18,500 nt of DNA, taken from JADGRA01 sp035622755 (GTDB lineage Bacteria > Myxococcota > Myxococcia > Myxococcales > Myxococcaceae). The position numbers and the translations under genes are program-made. Positions within the stretch are counted from its first letter, which is position 1; every line of letters begins with the position of its first letter. The notes below the pieces were generated by a model. That model was not told where the DNA came from. It ran no database searches and was given only the letters and a program-made list of their open reading frames with translations. The stretch is from contig DASPUU010000022.1 in NCBI GenBank assembly GCA_035622755.1, positions 1 to 18,500 of the forward strand, written 5' to 3'. Below are positions 1 through 6,375 of the stretch, one piece after another.

Positions 1-2
1 CC

Positions 3-263
3 GAGGCGATGATCGAGAAGATCCTCACCGGGAAGATGGAGAAGTTCTACGAGCAGGCGTGTCTGCTCGACCAGGTCTGGGTCAAGGACGAGAAGGCGAA
101 GAAGCGCGTCCTGGAGATGGTGACCGAGGCCATCGCCAGGATCGGCGAGAACATCTCCGTGCGCCGCTTCGCCCGCTTCGTCGTCGGCGAGGGCATGGAG
201 AAGAAGAAGGAAGACCTGGCCGCCGAGGTGGCCAAGACCATCGCCGCCAGCGGCGGTCACTAG
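3..263 (+). CDS. tsf: Elongation factor Ts, C-terminal part (5' end outside window)
   Basis: EF-Ts is the guanine-nucleotide exchange factor that recycles EF-Tu during translation. Only the last 86 or so residues are present; the reading frame is open back to the window edge, so the ATG at position 9 is internal. The visible part has the family's C-terminal signature: a segment reading KMEKFYEQACLLDQVWVKD followed by a GENISVRRFARFVVGEG stretch, which is the conserved end of the dimerisation/core domain in bacterial EF-Ts. The gene ends with TAG at 261-263. pyrH and frr follow on the same strand, the classical rpsB-tsf-pyrH-frr order, so rpsB is expected just left of the window. What interrupts that order is the gene remnant that begins immediately after the stop codon. 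Confidence 0.95.
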   Translation, partial: EAMIEKILTGKMEKFYEQACLLDQVWVKDEKAKKRVLEMVTEAIARIGENISVRRFARFVVGEGMEKKKEDLAAEVAKTIAASGGH

Positions 264-264
264 T

Positions 265-632
265 CCCCGGGCCCTCGTCCAGGCTGCGCTCGACCCGCCC
301 TTCCATCACCCGGTCTTCGTGCTCACCCACCACGCCCGGCCACCGCTCGCCCTCGACGGCGGGACGACGTTCACCTTCGCCACCGCCGGCATCGAGGCGG
401 CGCTCGAGCAGGCCCGGCAGGCCGGGACGTGTCGCTGGCGGGCGGGGCGAGCGCGGCCCGGCAGTACGTCGTCGGCGGCCTTGTGGACGAGATGGAGATC
501 AGCCTCGTGCCGACCCTGCTCGGGAGCGGAGAGCGGCTGTTCGACGGCGTCGGCGACGACCTGCACGGCCTGGAGCTGGTCCGGACGGTGGCCGCGCCGG
601 GGGTGACCCATCTGAAATTCGTGCGCCGCTGA
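265..632 (+). pseudogene. Truncated, frameshifted dihydrofolate-reductase-like (RibD C-terminal domain) remnant
   Basis: Two adjacent frames together give the C-terminal half of a dihydrofolate reductase family / RibD_C protein. The first piece (about 265-423) contains PPFHHPVFVLTHHARPPL, then a glycine/threonine pair and TAGIEAALEQARQA. The second (about 423-632) contains DVSLAGGASAARQYV, GLVDEMEISLVPTLLGSG, ERLFDGVG and a terminal GVTHLKF. These blocks are in the right order for the family, but a net one-base shift near 420-425 separates them, where an Ala/Gly-rich turn is normally found. The N-terminal part with the start, the nucleotide-binding strand and the substrate-binding helix is absent; homology begins right next to the tsf stop codon. 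No start codon precedes the first piece in a useful place. I read it as a decayed gene. A sequencing indel could explain the shift, but not the missing N-terminus. Confidence 0.8.
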
Positions 633-715
633 CGGCCCCCGGGGGACTCGCGGGGTGCTCGGTCGGCCCCGACGGGAGACGGACGGACGGGCCCAGGGCA
701 CGTCATCGTTGATCC

Positions 716-732
716 ACCCCTCGGCCAGGGGT
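716..732 (+). promoter_or_regulatory. Small hairpin upstream of pyrH
   Basis: The arms ACCCCT and AGGGGT form a perfect 6-bp stem around a 5-base loop, ending 15 bases before the proposed GTG start of pyrH. A CCCCCGGGGG palindrome lies further up at 636-645, just past the pseudogene stop. Both could be chance in such GC-rich DNA. If real, they might act on the pyrH leader or terminate read-through from tsf, although no T-run follows either. Confidence 0.2.
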
Positions 733-747
733 TACAAGCAGTGGCTC

Positions 748-1488
748 GTGCCCGCCTCGCTCCGCTACCGGCGCATCCTGCTCAAGCTGTCCGGGGAGGC
801 GTTGATGGCGGACGGCAAGTACGGCATCCACCCGCCCACCCTGCAACGCATCGCCGGGGAGATCCGCGACGTCGTCGCCGCCGGGGTGCAGATCGCCGTG
901 GTCATCGGCGGCGGGAACATCTTCCGCGGCGTGGCCGCCAGCACCGACGGGATGGAGCGGGCCAGCGCCGACTACATGGGCATGCTGGCCACGGTGATCA
1001 ACGCCCTGGCCCTCCAGGATGCTCTGGAGAAGCAGGGCACCTACACCCGGGTCCTCTCGGCCATCAAGATGGAGCAGATCGCCGAGCCCTACATCCGCCG
1101 GCGCGCCGTCCGCCACCTGGAAAAGGACCGGGTGGTCATCTTCGCCGCCGGCACCGGCAACCCGTTCTTCACCACCGACACCGCCGCCTCTCTCCGGGCG
1201 ATGGAGATCGGCGCCGAGGTCATCCTCAAGGCCACCAAGGTGGACGGCGTCTACAGCGCCGATCCGAAGAAGGACTCCCGGGCCCGCCGCTACCGGACGC
1301 TGACCTACATGGACGTGCTCCAGAACAACCTGAACGTGATGGACTCCACCGCCATCAGCCTGTGCATGGACAACAAGCTCCCCATCGTGGTCTTCGACCT
1401 CACCCAGCAGGGCAACATCCTCAGGGCGGTGACCGGCACGGCCGAGCTCGGGACCCTGGTCGGAGCGAGCGAGACCACCTGGGCCTGA
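748..1488 (+). CDS. pyrH: Uridylate (UMP) kinase
   Basis: PyrH phosphorylates UMP to UDP with ATP in the cytoplasm, feeding pyrimidine nucleotide synthesis; the bacterial enzyme is a hexamer of the amino acid kinase fold. The protein shows the family motifs in order: LLKLSGEALM near residue 11, VVIGGGNIFRG, RASADYMGMLATVINALALQ, RAVRHLEKDRVVIFAAGTGN, FTTDTAASLRA and ILKATKVDGVYSADPKK, then a C-terminal DSTAISLCMDN. The frame stays open upstream to 655, but those extra residues do not look like PyrH. The GTG at 748 gives 246 residues, close to the usual 240, with homology starting at residue 5. A TTG at 709 is an alternative. No strong Shine-Dalgarno precedes 748. The gene lies 19 bp before frr and is probably cotranscribed with it. 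Confidence 0.95.
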   Translation: MPASLRYRRILLKLSGEALMADGKYGIHPPTLQRIAGEIRDVVAAGVQIAVVIGGGNIFRGVAASTDGMERASADYMGMLATVINALALQDALEKQGTYTRVLSAIKMEQIAEPYIRRRAVRHLEKDRVVIFAAGTGNPFFTTDTAASLRAMEIGAEVILKATKVDGVYSADPKKDSRARRYRTLTYMDVLQNNLNVMDSTAISLCMDNKLPIVVFDLTQQGNILRAVTGTAELGTLVGASETTWA

Positions 1489-1490
1489 TC

Positions 1491-1497
1491 GAGGAGG
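1491..1497 (+). promoter_or_regulatory. Ribosome binding site of frr
   Basis: GAGGAGG lies 10 bases before the frr ATG, and a second purine run (GAGGG) lies 2 bases from it. It fixes the frr start at 1508. Confidence 0.7.
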
Positions 1498-1507
1498 CAC
1501 GAGGGCG

Positions 1508-2071
1508 ATGGCAGTGACCGACGACGTGGTGAAGGACCTCAAGACGCGCATCGAGCGCACGGTCGAGGATCTCAAGAAGGAGCTGGCGAAGATCCGGACC
1601 GGCCGCGCCTCGCTCAGCGTCCTGGAGGGGGTTCGCGTCAACTACTACGGCACGTTGACCCCTCTCACCGGGGTGGCCAGCCTGGCCGTCCCCGAACCGC
1701 GGCTGATCACCATCAAGCCCTGGGAGAAGGGGCTGCTCAAGGACATCGAGAAGGCGCTGAGCGAGGCCAACCTCGGGCTGACCCCGATGAACGACGGGGA
1801 GATCATCCGCCTGCCCATCCCGCCGCTCACCGAGGAGCGGCGCAAGGAGATCGCCAAGCAGGTCCGCACCAAGGGCGAGGATCACCGGGTGGCCGTCCGC
1901 AACGAGCGGCGCGACGCCAACGAGCGCCTCAAGTCCTTGCTCAAGGACAAGAAGATCAGCGAGGACGAGTCGAAGCGCACCGAGACGCGCATCCAGAAGG
2001 AGACCGACGCCGGCATCGGCCAGGTGGACCAGATCATCCAGAAGAAGGAAAAGGAGGTCATGGAGGTGTGA
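1508..2071 (+). CDS. frr: Ribosome recycling factor
   Basis: RRF acts with EF-G to split the post-termination ribosome into subunits. The 187-residue product matches the family's usual length of about 185. It has the conserved early helix ending in KIRTGRASLSVLEGVRVNYYG, then the beta-rich domain with LTPLTGVASLAVPEPR and an IKPWEK segment, the LGLTPMNDGEIIRLPIPPLTEERR block, and a long charged C-terminal helix including VAVRNERRDANERLK. ATG at 1508 has a clear upstream Shine-Dalgarno. The stop codon overlaps the GTG of the next gene by four bases (GTGA), so the downstream receiver/GGDEF-like gene is likely translated by reinitiation after frr. Confidence 0.97.
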   Translation: MAVTDDVVKDLKTRIERTVEDLKKELAKIRTGRASLSVLEGVRVNYYGTLTPLTGVASLAVPEPRLITIKPWEKGLLKDIEKALSEANLGLTPMNDGEIIRLPIPPLTEERRKEIAKQVRTKGEDHRVAVRNERRDANERLKSLLKDKKISEDESKRTETRIQKETDAGIGQVDQIIQKKEKEVMEV

Positions 2072-3015
2072 CCGCCGCGCGCGTCCTCGTCGCCGAGCCG
2101 TCCGCCCCGGTGGCCAACGCCCTGCGCGGCTTCCTCGCCGGCCGGTACGAGGTGCGCGTGGTGCGGACCGAGGACGAGGCCCTCGCCCACCTCGACCGGG
2201 AGGGGGCGGACCTGGTGCTGGCCAGCCAGTCGCCGCTCTTCGACGGCGAGGGCCTGTGCGCCGCCATCAGCTCGCGCGAGAACGCGCCGGCGGTGATCCT
2301 GGTCTACCCGCCCGACGAGGCCGACGCCGAGGCGCGATCGGCCTCCTCCGGCGCCGAGGCCTGCCTGGTGGGGCCGCTCAAGCCCGGCTCGGTGCTCTCC
2401 TGCGTGAAGACCGTCCTGCGGCTGCGCGAGCTGGAGCGGGCGAGCGCGCCTCCACCTCCGGTGGAGGAGCCGGGCGACGGCCTCGAGCCGGAGCTCACCG
2501 CACAGGCCACCCCCGATTTCCAGACCTTTCGCGGGCTCCTCCTGCGCGAGGTCCGCCGCTCGCGCCGGTTCCGCTACCCGGTGTCCCTGGTCATCGTCGG
2601 GCTGGACGGCTTCGGGAGCTCGGTGGCGGCGGAGGACGCCGCTCGCCTGGAGGCGCTGGCCGACACCGCGCTGGACCGGCTGGTGCGCGCGCTCCGCGAG
2701 GTGGACCTGGTCGCCCCCTACCGGGTGGCGAGCTGGGTGGCCTTCCTCCCCCATACGCCGGTCACCGGAGCCCAGGAGGTGGCGGCCCGGCTCCAGGAGG
2801 CCCTGGCCGGGCTGGGCGAGACCTTCGTCACCGTCTCTGTGGGCGTCTCCAGCCACGACCCCGGGGAGACGACCTCGCCACTGAGCTTCGGCGCGCTGGT
2901 CGACGCCGCCGAGGCGGCGCTGATCACCGCCCGGGCCGAGGGAGGCAACCGCATCGTCGTCGCCGGCGCAGCCGGGGATGCCCGCCGGCGAAAGAGCCGC
3001 ATCTCCATCGCTTGA
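2068..3015 (+). CDS. Degenerate receiver plus degenerate GGDEF domain protein
   Basis: The 315-residue product has two domains of signalling type. Residues 5-120 follow the pattern of a response-regulator receiver: a first strand RVLVAEPS, a DLVLASQSPLFDG segment, and a GPLKP segment holding the conserved lysine (K105). The acidic pair after the first strand is replaced by E-P-S (10-12), and the phosphoacceptor aspartate position carries Ser53, so phosphorylation is unlikely. After a Pro-rich linker (about 127-148), residues 150-300 resemble a GGDEF domain: FRGLLLREVRRSRRFRYPVSL, a DLVAPY segment and VTVSVGVS. At the GGDEF position the sequence reads RVASW (219-223), so cyclase activity is very unlikely. 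It may be a sensor or a scaffold. The GTG start overlaps the frr stop by four bases. Domain reading is by eye. Confidence 0.8.
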   Translation: MTAARVLVAEPSAPVANALRGFLAGRYEVRVVRTEDEALAHLDREGADLVLASQSPLFDGEGLCAAISSRENAPAVILVYPPDEADAEARSASSGAEACLVGPLKPGSVLSCVKTVLRLRELERASAPPPPVEEPGDGLEPELTAQATPDFQTFRGLLLREVRRSRRFRYPVSLVIVGLDGFGSSVAAEDAARLEALADTALDRLVRALREVDLVAPYRVASWVAFLPHTPVTGAQEVAARLQEALAGLGETFVTVSVGVSSHDPGETTSPLSFGALVDAAEAALITARAEGGNRIVVAGAAGDARRRKSRISIA

Positions 3016-3017
3016 CG

Positions 3018-3344
3018 TCAGCCCGCGAATTCCAGCCGGACGCCGGCGGCGGCCTCCACCGCATCGGCGACGAAGGCGAACAGCTCCAGGCCCTTCCCCT
3101 TGTCATCGAGCCAGCGCCCGTCGTCCTGGTAGGAGAAGTGCACGCCCAGCCCCTTGCCCGCCACCCAGATCTGCCGGGCGGCGCGCTGGGTGTTGACCAC
3201 CACCTTCTGTCCCGAGGCGGAGGTGATGGTCACCATCTCGCCGGTGCTGTCGGCGTCGAGCAGATCCGGATCCACCCGGTCCAGGGCGAGCAGGAGCCGC
3301 TGGAAGGCGGCGGCGACGAGCTGGTTGTAGCGTGCCTCGTCCAT
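3018..3344 (-). CDS. cyaY: Frataxin-like iron donor protein CyaY
   Basis: CyaY is the bacterial frataxin, an iron-binding modulator of iron-sulfur cluster assembly on IscS/IscU in the cytoplasm. The 108-residue length equals the family norm. Visible features are the first helix with an acidic stretch (ALDRVDPDLLDADS), then the beta-sheet core with EMVTITSASGQKVVVNTQ, the nearly invariant RQIWVAGKGLGVHF block with the sheet tryptophan, and a DGRWLDDKG strand before the final helix. It sits 12 bp downstream of the SixA-type phosphatase gene and probably shares its transcript. No isc or suf genes are in the window. Its TGA stop faces the stop of the plus-strand gene across two bases. Confidence 0.88.
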   Translation of the reverse strand: MDEARYNQLVAAAFQRLLLALDRVDPDLLDADSTGEMVTITSASGQKVVVNTQRAARQIWVAGKGLGVHFSYQDDGRWLDDKGKGLELFAFVADAVEAAAGVRLEFAG

Positions 3345-3356
3345 CGCTGCCGCCGC

Positions 3357-3851
3357 TCACATCCCGAGCGAGGCGGCCACCGGCTGGCCGGGCGGGGCGA
3401 AGAAGAGCAGGCGCATCCGCTCCTCGCCGTCTCCCCGCTCGAGGCCGATGACCGTGCCCGGCGGAACGGTCCGCGGAAAGGCGTGCAACGCGAGCAGGTG
3501 GGCGGCCATGGCCGGCATGGACGGGTTGTGGCCGACGAGGACGAGGGCGCCGTCCGGGTGCTGGGCGAGCACGCCGTCCAGGCTTCCCACCGGCATGTCC
3601 GGCAGGAGGCTCCGGTCCGCCCGGAGCGGCACCTCGAGCTCCTGGGCCAGGGCCAGGATCTGTGCGGTCTGCACCGCGCGCATCAGCGGGCTGGTGAGGA
3701 TGAGCCCCACGCCTTGCATCGGCGCCTTCAGGGCGGCGAAGTGCGCGTGCGCCGTTCCCCGCGCCCGGGCGGTGAGGGAACGGGCCGCGTCGTCCAGGCC
3801 CTCGGGCACCTCGGCGTCCGCGTCGGCGTGCCGCACCAGAAAGACCTTCAC
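3357..3851 (-). CDS. SixA-type phosphohistidine phosphatase (histidine phosphatase superfamily)
   Basis: The 164-residue protein is a compact histidine phosphatase. It opens with VKVFLVRHAD, placing the catalytic Arg7-His8 of the RHG-type motif, continues with LTARARGTAHA, an ILTSPLMRAVQTAQIL block carrying the second arginine, and VLVGHNPSM with the second catalytic His108. In SixA, such enzymes remove phosphate from histidine in phosphotransfer (HPt) or PTS proteins; the substrate here is unknown. Length and the short cap agree with SixA rather than with phosphoglycerate mutases. The frame is open far upstream, but GTG at 3851 has a strong GGAGG five bases before it and starts exactly at the conserved first strand. 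cyaY follows after 12 bp. Confidence 0.85.
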   Translation of the reverse strand: MKVFLVRHADADAEVPEGLDDAARSLTARARGTAHAHFAALKAPMQGVGLILTSPLMRAVQTAQILALAQELEVPLRADRSLLPDMPVGSLDGVLAQHPDGALVLVGHNPSMPAMAAHLLALHAFPRTVPPGTVIGLERGDGEERMRLLFFAPPGQPVAASLGM

Positions 3852-4592
3852 CCGCTCCTCCCGCCCGGCACCCGACCCGGGCCGACGGTCGTACACGAGC
3901 GCAGCGTCCGGGGTCAAAGGTTCGCCGGCGGGCTCGCCGGCGCGGCGCTGCTCACCCTCCTCGCCGTCAGCTGCCGAACACGTCCAGCGCCCTCGGCCGC
4001 GCCGGCGGAGGCCGACGCCCCGGCGGTCACGGCGGACGGCGAGGTCGACGCGGGGCTCTACCGGCTCACCGCGGCCAAGCTCGACGCCTTCCTCGTCTAC
4101 AAGCGAGCGGTCCTCGACGCCGGGGAGCCGTCGCTGGCGCAGCTCCGCGCGCTCCTCCGCGCGGTGGACGCGGGCGAGCCGGGCGCGGTGGACCGTGCCT
4201 GGGCGGTGCTCCGCGCCCAGGGCGTCCGCGAGGCGGCGGCCCGCGCGCGGGCCGGGCTCTCCGCCGCCGAGGTGCGGGTCATCGAGCCGATGGCGGCCGA
4301 CGTGGCCGCGGCCCGGGTCTTCGCCCGGCCGCTCGGCCTGGGGAAGCTCTCCGAGGACCTGGCCGCGGCTCGCAACAGCATCCCGGCCGACCGCCGCGCC
4401 GCGGTGGACAGCACGCTGGAGACGCTGCGCCAGGACGAGGCCCGCCTGGAGCGGCTCGCCGACGAGCGCGAGGCCTGGGGCGATGCCAACGTCGACCTGC
4501 TCCTCAGCCGGGAGAGGGACCTGGTCCGCCTCTACGAGGCCCAGCTCCGGGGCACGCTGCGCGCGGGCGGCTCTCCCGATGCAGGGCGCTAG
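3828..4592 (+). CDS. Putative lipoprotein of unknown family (start uncertain)
   Basis: I do not recognise a family. The supported part begins with a positively charged stretch (RSVRGQRF), a hydrophobic core GLAGAALLTLLAVSC typical of a lipoprotein signal peptide with its cysteine at 3972-3974, a Pro/Ala/Thr-rich tether, and then about 180 mostly helical residues rich in Ala, Arg, Leu and Glu. A later EARLERLADEREAWGD section looks coiled-coil-like. The mature chain would be about 206 residues, anchored to a membrane. There is no ATG, GTG or TTG in frame close to the signal peptide. The nearest is GTG at 3828, which gives an unusually long 48-residue leader and overlaps the divergent SixA gene by 24 bp. 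A non-standard start or a sequence error near 3890-3915 is possible. The stop is TAG at 4590-4592. Confidence 0.6.
   Translation: MPHQKDLHPLLPPGTRPGPTVVHERSVRGQRFAGGLAGAALLTLLAVSCRTRPAPSAAPAEADAPAVTADGEVDAGLYRLTAAKLDAFLVYKRAVLDAGEPSLAQLRALLRAVDAGEPGAVDRAWAVLRAQGVREAAARARAGLSAAEVRVIEPMAADVAAARVFARPLGLGKLSEDLAAARNSIPADRRAAVDSTLETLRQDEARLERLADEREAWGDANVDLLLSRERDLVRLYEAQLRGTLRAGGSPDAGR
3857..3861 (-). promoter_or_regulatory. Ribosome binding site of the SixA-type gene
   Basis: Reads GGAGG on the minus strand with a 5-base spacer to the GTG at 3851. It decides the start, because the reading frame remains open for about a kilobase upstream. Confidence 0.65.
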
Positions 4593-4683
4593 CGAGCGCC
4601 CGCCCGGGCCCGTCGTTCGCACGGGGTCGCCGGGGTGTGGGACGGTCTGCTCGAGCCGCGCCCTTCGAGGCGTTCGAATTCGA

Positions 4684-4710
4684 CCTCGGCGCCCTCTGGC
4701 GGGGCCGAGG
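4684..4710. terminator. Possible terminator hairpin between convergent genes
   Basis: The arms CCTCGGC (4684-4690) and GCCGAGG (4704-4710) are perfectly complementary around a 13-base loop that can form an inner GCC/GGC pair. It sits in the 119-bp gap between the lipoprotein gene and the end of the minus-strand operon, directly next to the acetyltransferase stop. On the minus strand it is followed by a mildly A/T-rich TCGAATTCGA stretch rather than a T-run, so intrinsic termination is only possible. Confidence 0.35.
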
Positions 4711-4711
4711 C

Positions 4712-5425
4712 TCAGCCCGGGCGGTCTCCCCAGCGGTGGTACCAGGTCTGCCTCCGGACGATGTGGAACCCGGCGCGCCGGTAGAGCTCGAGCGCAGCGG
4801 CGTTCCTTCCCTGGGTCACCACCTGCACCCGGGTGCAACCTCGGTCCCGGAGCCATTCGACGACGGCGAGGACGAGCGCCCGGCCGCGCCCCCGGCCGCG
4901 GGCGCGCGCCGCCACCCCGACCAGGCCGATCTCTCCGAGCCCGCCGGGGCGCAGGTGGGCGGTGGCGTACCCGGCCGGATCCGAGCCATCCCCGGCCACC
5001 AGCACCGCGTCGGCGCCCCCATGCAGGCTGTTCCGGATCCAGGTGCGGTAGAGCTCGACCGAGCGCTGGCGCGGAAAGCGGGCGTCGGCGAAGAAGCGCG
5101 TGTCCCGGTGCGCCTCGCCGGCGATGTCCTCGAGCGCGGACTCGTCGCCCGGGGCGGCCGGTCTCACTCCCGGGTGGGGGGCGGCGGCCGGGGAGAGAGG
5201 CCGGAGCTCCAGCGTGACGCGCTCGTCCACCGCCTGGAAACCGGCGGCCGCGGCGCGCTCCGGCGCCACCTCCTCACCGGCGAGGAAGTACACGCAGTCG
5301 AGGCCCTGGGCGCGGACGGCGTCCTCCAGCGCGTGCACGTCCTCCGGGGCGAGCTCGGTCTCCTCCAGCCGCGCGATGCGCAGCCCGAAGAAGTCGCTGT
5401 CCCAGGAGAGCGCCCGGAGCCTCAC
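4712..5425 (-). CDS. WecD-like GNAT acetyltransferase (amino-sugar N-acetyltransferase)
   Basis: In E. coli, WecD (RffC) acetylates dTDP-4-amino-4,6-dideoxygalactose to dTDP-Fuc4NAc in enterobacterial common antigen synthesis. The 237-residue product has the same two-part layout: an N-terminal region opening with LSWDSDFFGLRIARL, which corresponds to the WenAFFGVNSA-type start of WecD, and a C-terminal GNAT domain. The GNAT part shows EIGLVGVAARARGRGRGRA, holding the acetyl-CoA pyrophosphate-binding loop (about 170-183), and NAAALELYRRAGF (208-220). The GTG start at 5425 overlaps the stop of the upstream glycosyltransferase as GTGA. Being in one operon with a WecE-like aminotransferase strongly supports a role in acetylating that enzyme's product. 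The exact sugar stereochemistry cannot be read from sequence. Confidence 0.82.
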   Translation of the reverse strand: MRLRALSWDSDFFGLRIARLEETELAPEDVHALEDAVRAQGLDCVYFLAGEEVAPERAAAAGFQAVDERVTLELRPLSPAAAPHPGVRPAAPGDESALEDIAGEAHRDTRFFADARFPRQRSVELYRTWIRNSLHGGADAVLVAGDGSDPAGYATAHLRPGGLGEIGLVGVAARARGRGRGRALVLAVVEWLRDRGCTRVQVVTQGRNAAALELYRRAGFHIVRRQTWYHRWGDRPG

Positions 5426-6375
5426 GGGCGCTGGCCGGCGTCGGAGGGCGACTGGGAGCGCACCCAGTCCAGCCCGCGCGCGTTCTGGGCGATGTACATC
5501 CGGCCCAGGTAGGTGCTGATGATGCCGAGGAAGGCGAAGAGGAGGCTGAAGAGGAAGGTCACCGCGCAGAACAGCGACAGCCAGCCGGGGGGAGCCCGGC
5601 GCTCGGAGAGCACCCGGAGGAGCTCGAAGAGCCCGACGCCGAAGCCCAAGACCGAGGCGGCGAAGCTTCCCGCCGTGGCCACCCGCAGCGGGAGCGCGGT
5701 GAGGGTGGTGACGTGCGACAGCCAGAGCCGGAGCAGCGTCCGCAGCGTGTAGGTGGAGCGTCCGGCGCCCCGCGGACGATGCCCGACCGGCACCTGACCG
5801 ATGCGGCGCGTGGCCCGGAAGAGGAGCGCGTCGATGTAGGGGTAGGCGGAGCGGTTGGCGCCCAGCGCCCGCGCCAGGTCGCCCCGCAGGGCGCGCACGT
5901 TGGTCACCGAGACCCCGGCGCGGTTCCCGAGCGTGTAGCCGGACAGCCACCGGTTGAGGCGCGAGGCCACCACCCGGAAGAGCGTCTGCTCGGTGGACTC
6001 GAAGCGCCCGTAGACCACGTCCAGGTCGCCGGCGCAGAGGGCGTCGAGGACCGCCAGTCCCGCCTCGGGAGGATTCTGTCCGTCGTCGTCGAGCGTGACC
6101 ACCCAGTCCCCCCGCGCCAGCGCGAAGCCGCGCAGCGTGGCGGCGTGCTGCCCGCCGTTGGTCCCGAGCTCGAGGTAGCGCACGCGGGGGTCCGAGGCGG
6201 CGAGCCGCTCGATGACCTGCTGCACCCCGTCCGGCGAGCCGTCGTTGACCAGCACCACCTCCACCGGGCCGCGGGCGGAGAAGAAGGCCAGGAGCTCGTC
6301 CACCGTCCCCCGGAGGTATCCCTCGGAGCGGTACACCGGCACGACCACCGAGAGGAGGCCGGCCCTAGAGGCCAC
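5422..6375 (-). CDS. GT2 polyprenyl-phosphate glycosyltransferase, ArnC/GtrB-like
   Basis: The 317-residue protein has the layout of ArnC, GtrB and dolichyl-phosphate-mannose-synthase-like enzymes, which move a sugar from a nucleotide donor onto undecaprenyl phosphate at the inner face of the membrane. Motifs include LSVVVPVYRSE (9-18), LVNDGSPDG (42-50), the DDDGQNPPE metal/substrate site (96-104), a GNRAG segment, and GRSTYTLRTLLRLW (205-218), typical just before the membrane part. Two hydrophobic helices follow (about 233-252 and 265-290), ending in IISTYLGRMY, which is characteristic of the family. GTG at 6375 is the start; its first 11 bases overlap the end of the aminotransferase gene. 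It may load the sugar made by the adjacent WecE/WecD-like enzymes, or a simple hexose used by the GT-C-like membrane proteins. Confidence 0.88.
   Translation of the reverse strand: MASRAGLLSVVVPVYRSEGYLRGTVDELLAFFSARGPVEVVLVNDGSPDGVQQVIERLAASDPRVRYLELGTNGGQHAATLRGFALARGDWVVTLDDDGQNPPEAGLAVLDALCAGDLDVVYGRFESTEQTLFRVVASRLNRWLSGYTLGNRAGVSVTNVRALRGDLARALGANRSAYPYIDALLFRATRRIGQVPVGHRPRGAGRSTYTLRTLLRLWLSHVTTLTALPLRVATAGSFAASVLGFGVGLFELLRVLSERRAPPGWLSLFCAVTFLFSLLFAFLGIISTYLGRMYIAQNARGLDWVRSQSPSDAGQRP

Noticed and set aside
429..632. Stand-alone 67-residue gene starting at GTG 429
   Set aside because: It is the continuation of the DHFR-like homology after a frameshift, not an independent protein.
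703..1641. Long minus-strand open frame opposite pyrH/frr
   Set aside because: Low-complexity Gly/His/Asp-rich translation with no motifs; it mirrors the codon pattern of pyrH in very GC-rich DNA.
2256..3827. Plus-strand frame in front of the lipoprotein
   Set aside because: It runs out of frame through the receiver/GGDEF gene and antisense to cyaY/sixA with no recognisable domain; only the part with the lipobox is convincing.
3852..4856. Upstream extension of the SixA-type frame to 4856
   Set aside because: The extension is Arg/Gly/Ala-rich, antisense to the lipoprotein gene, and a good ribosome binding site marks GTG 3851.
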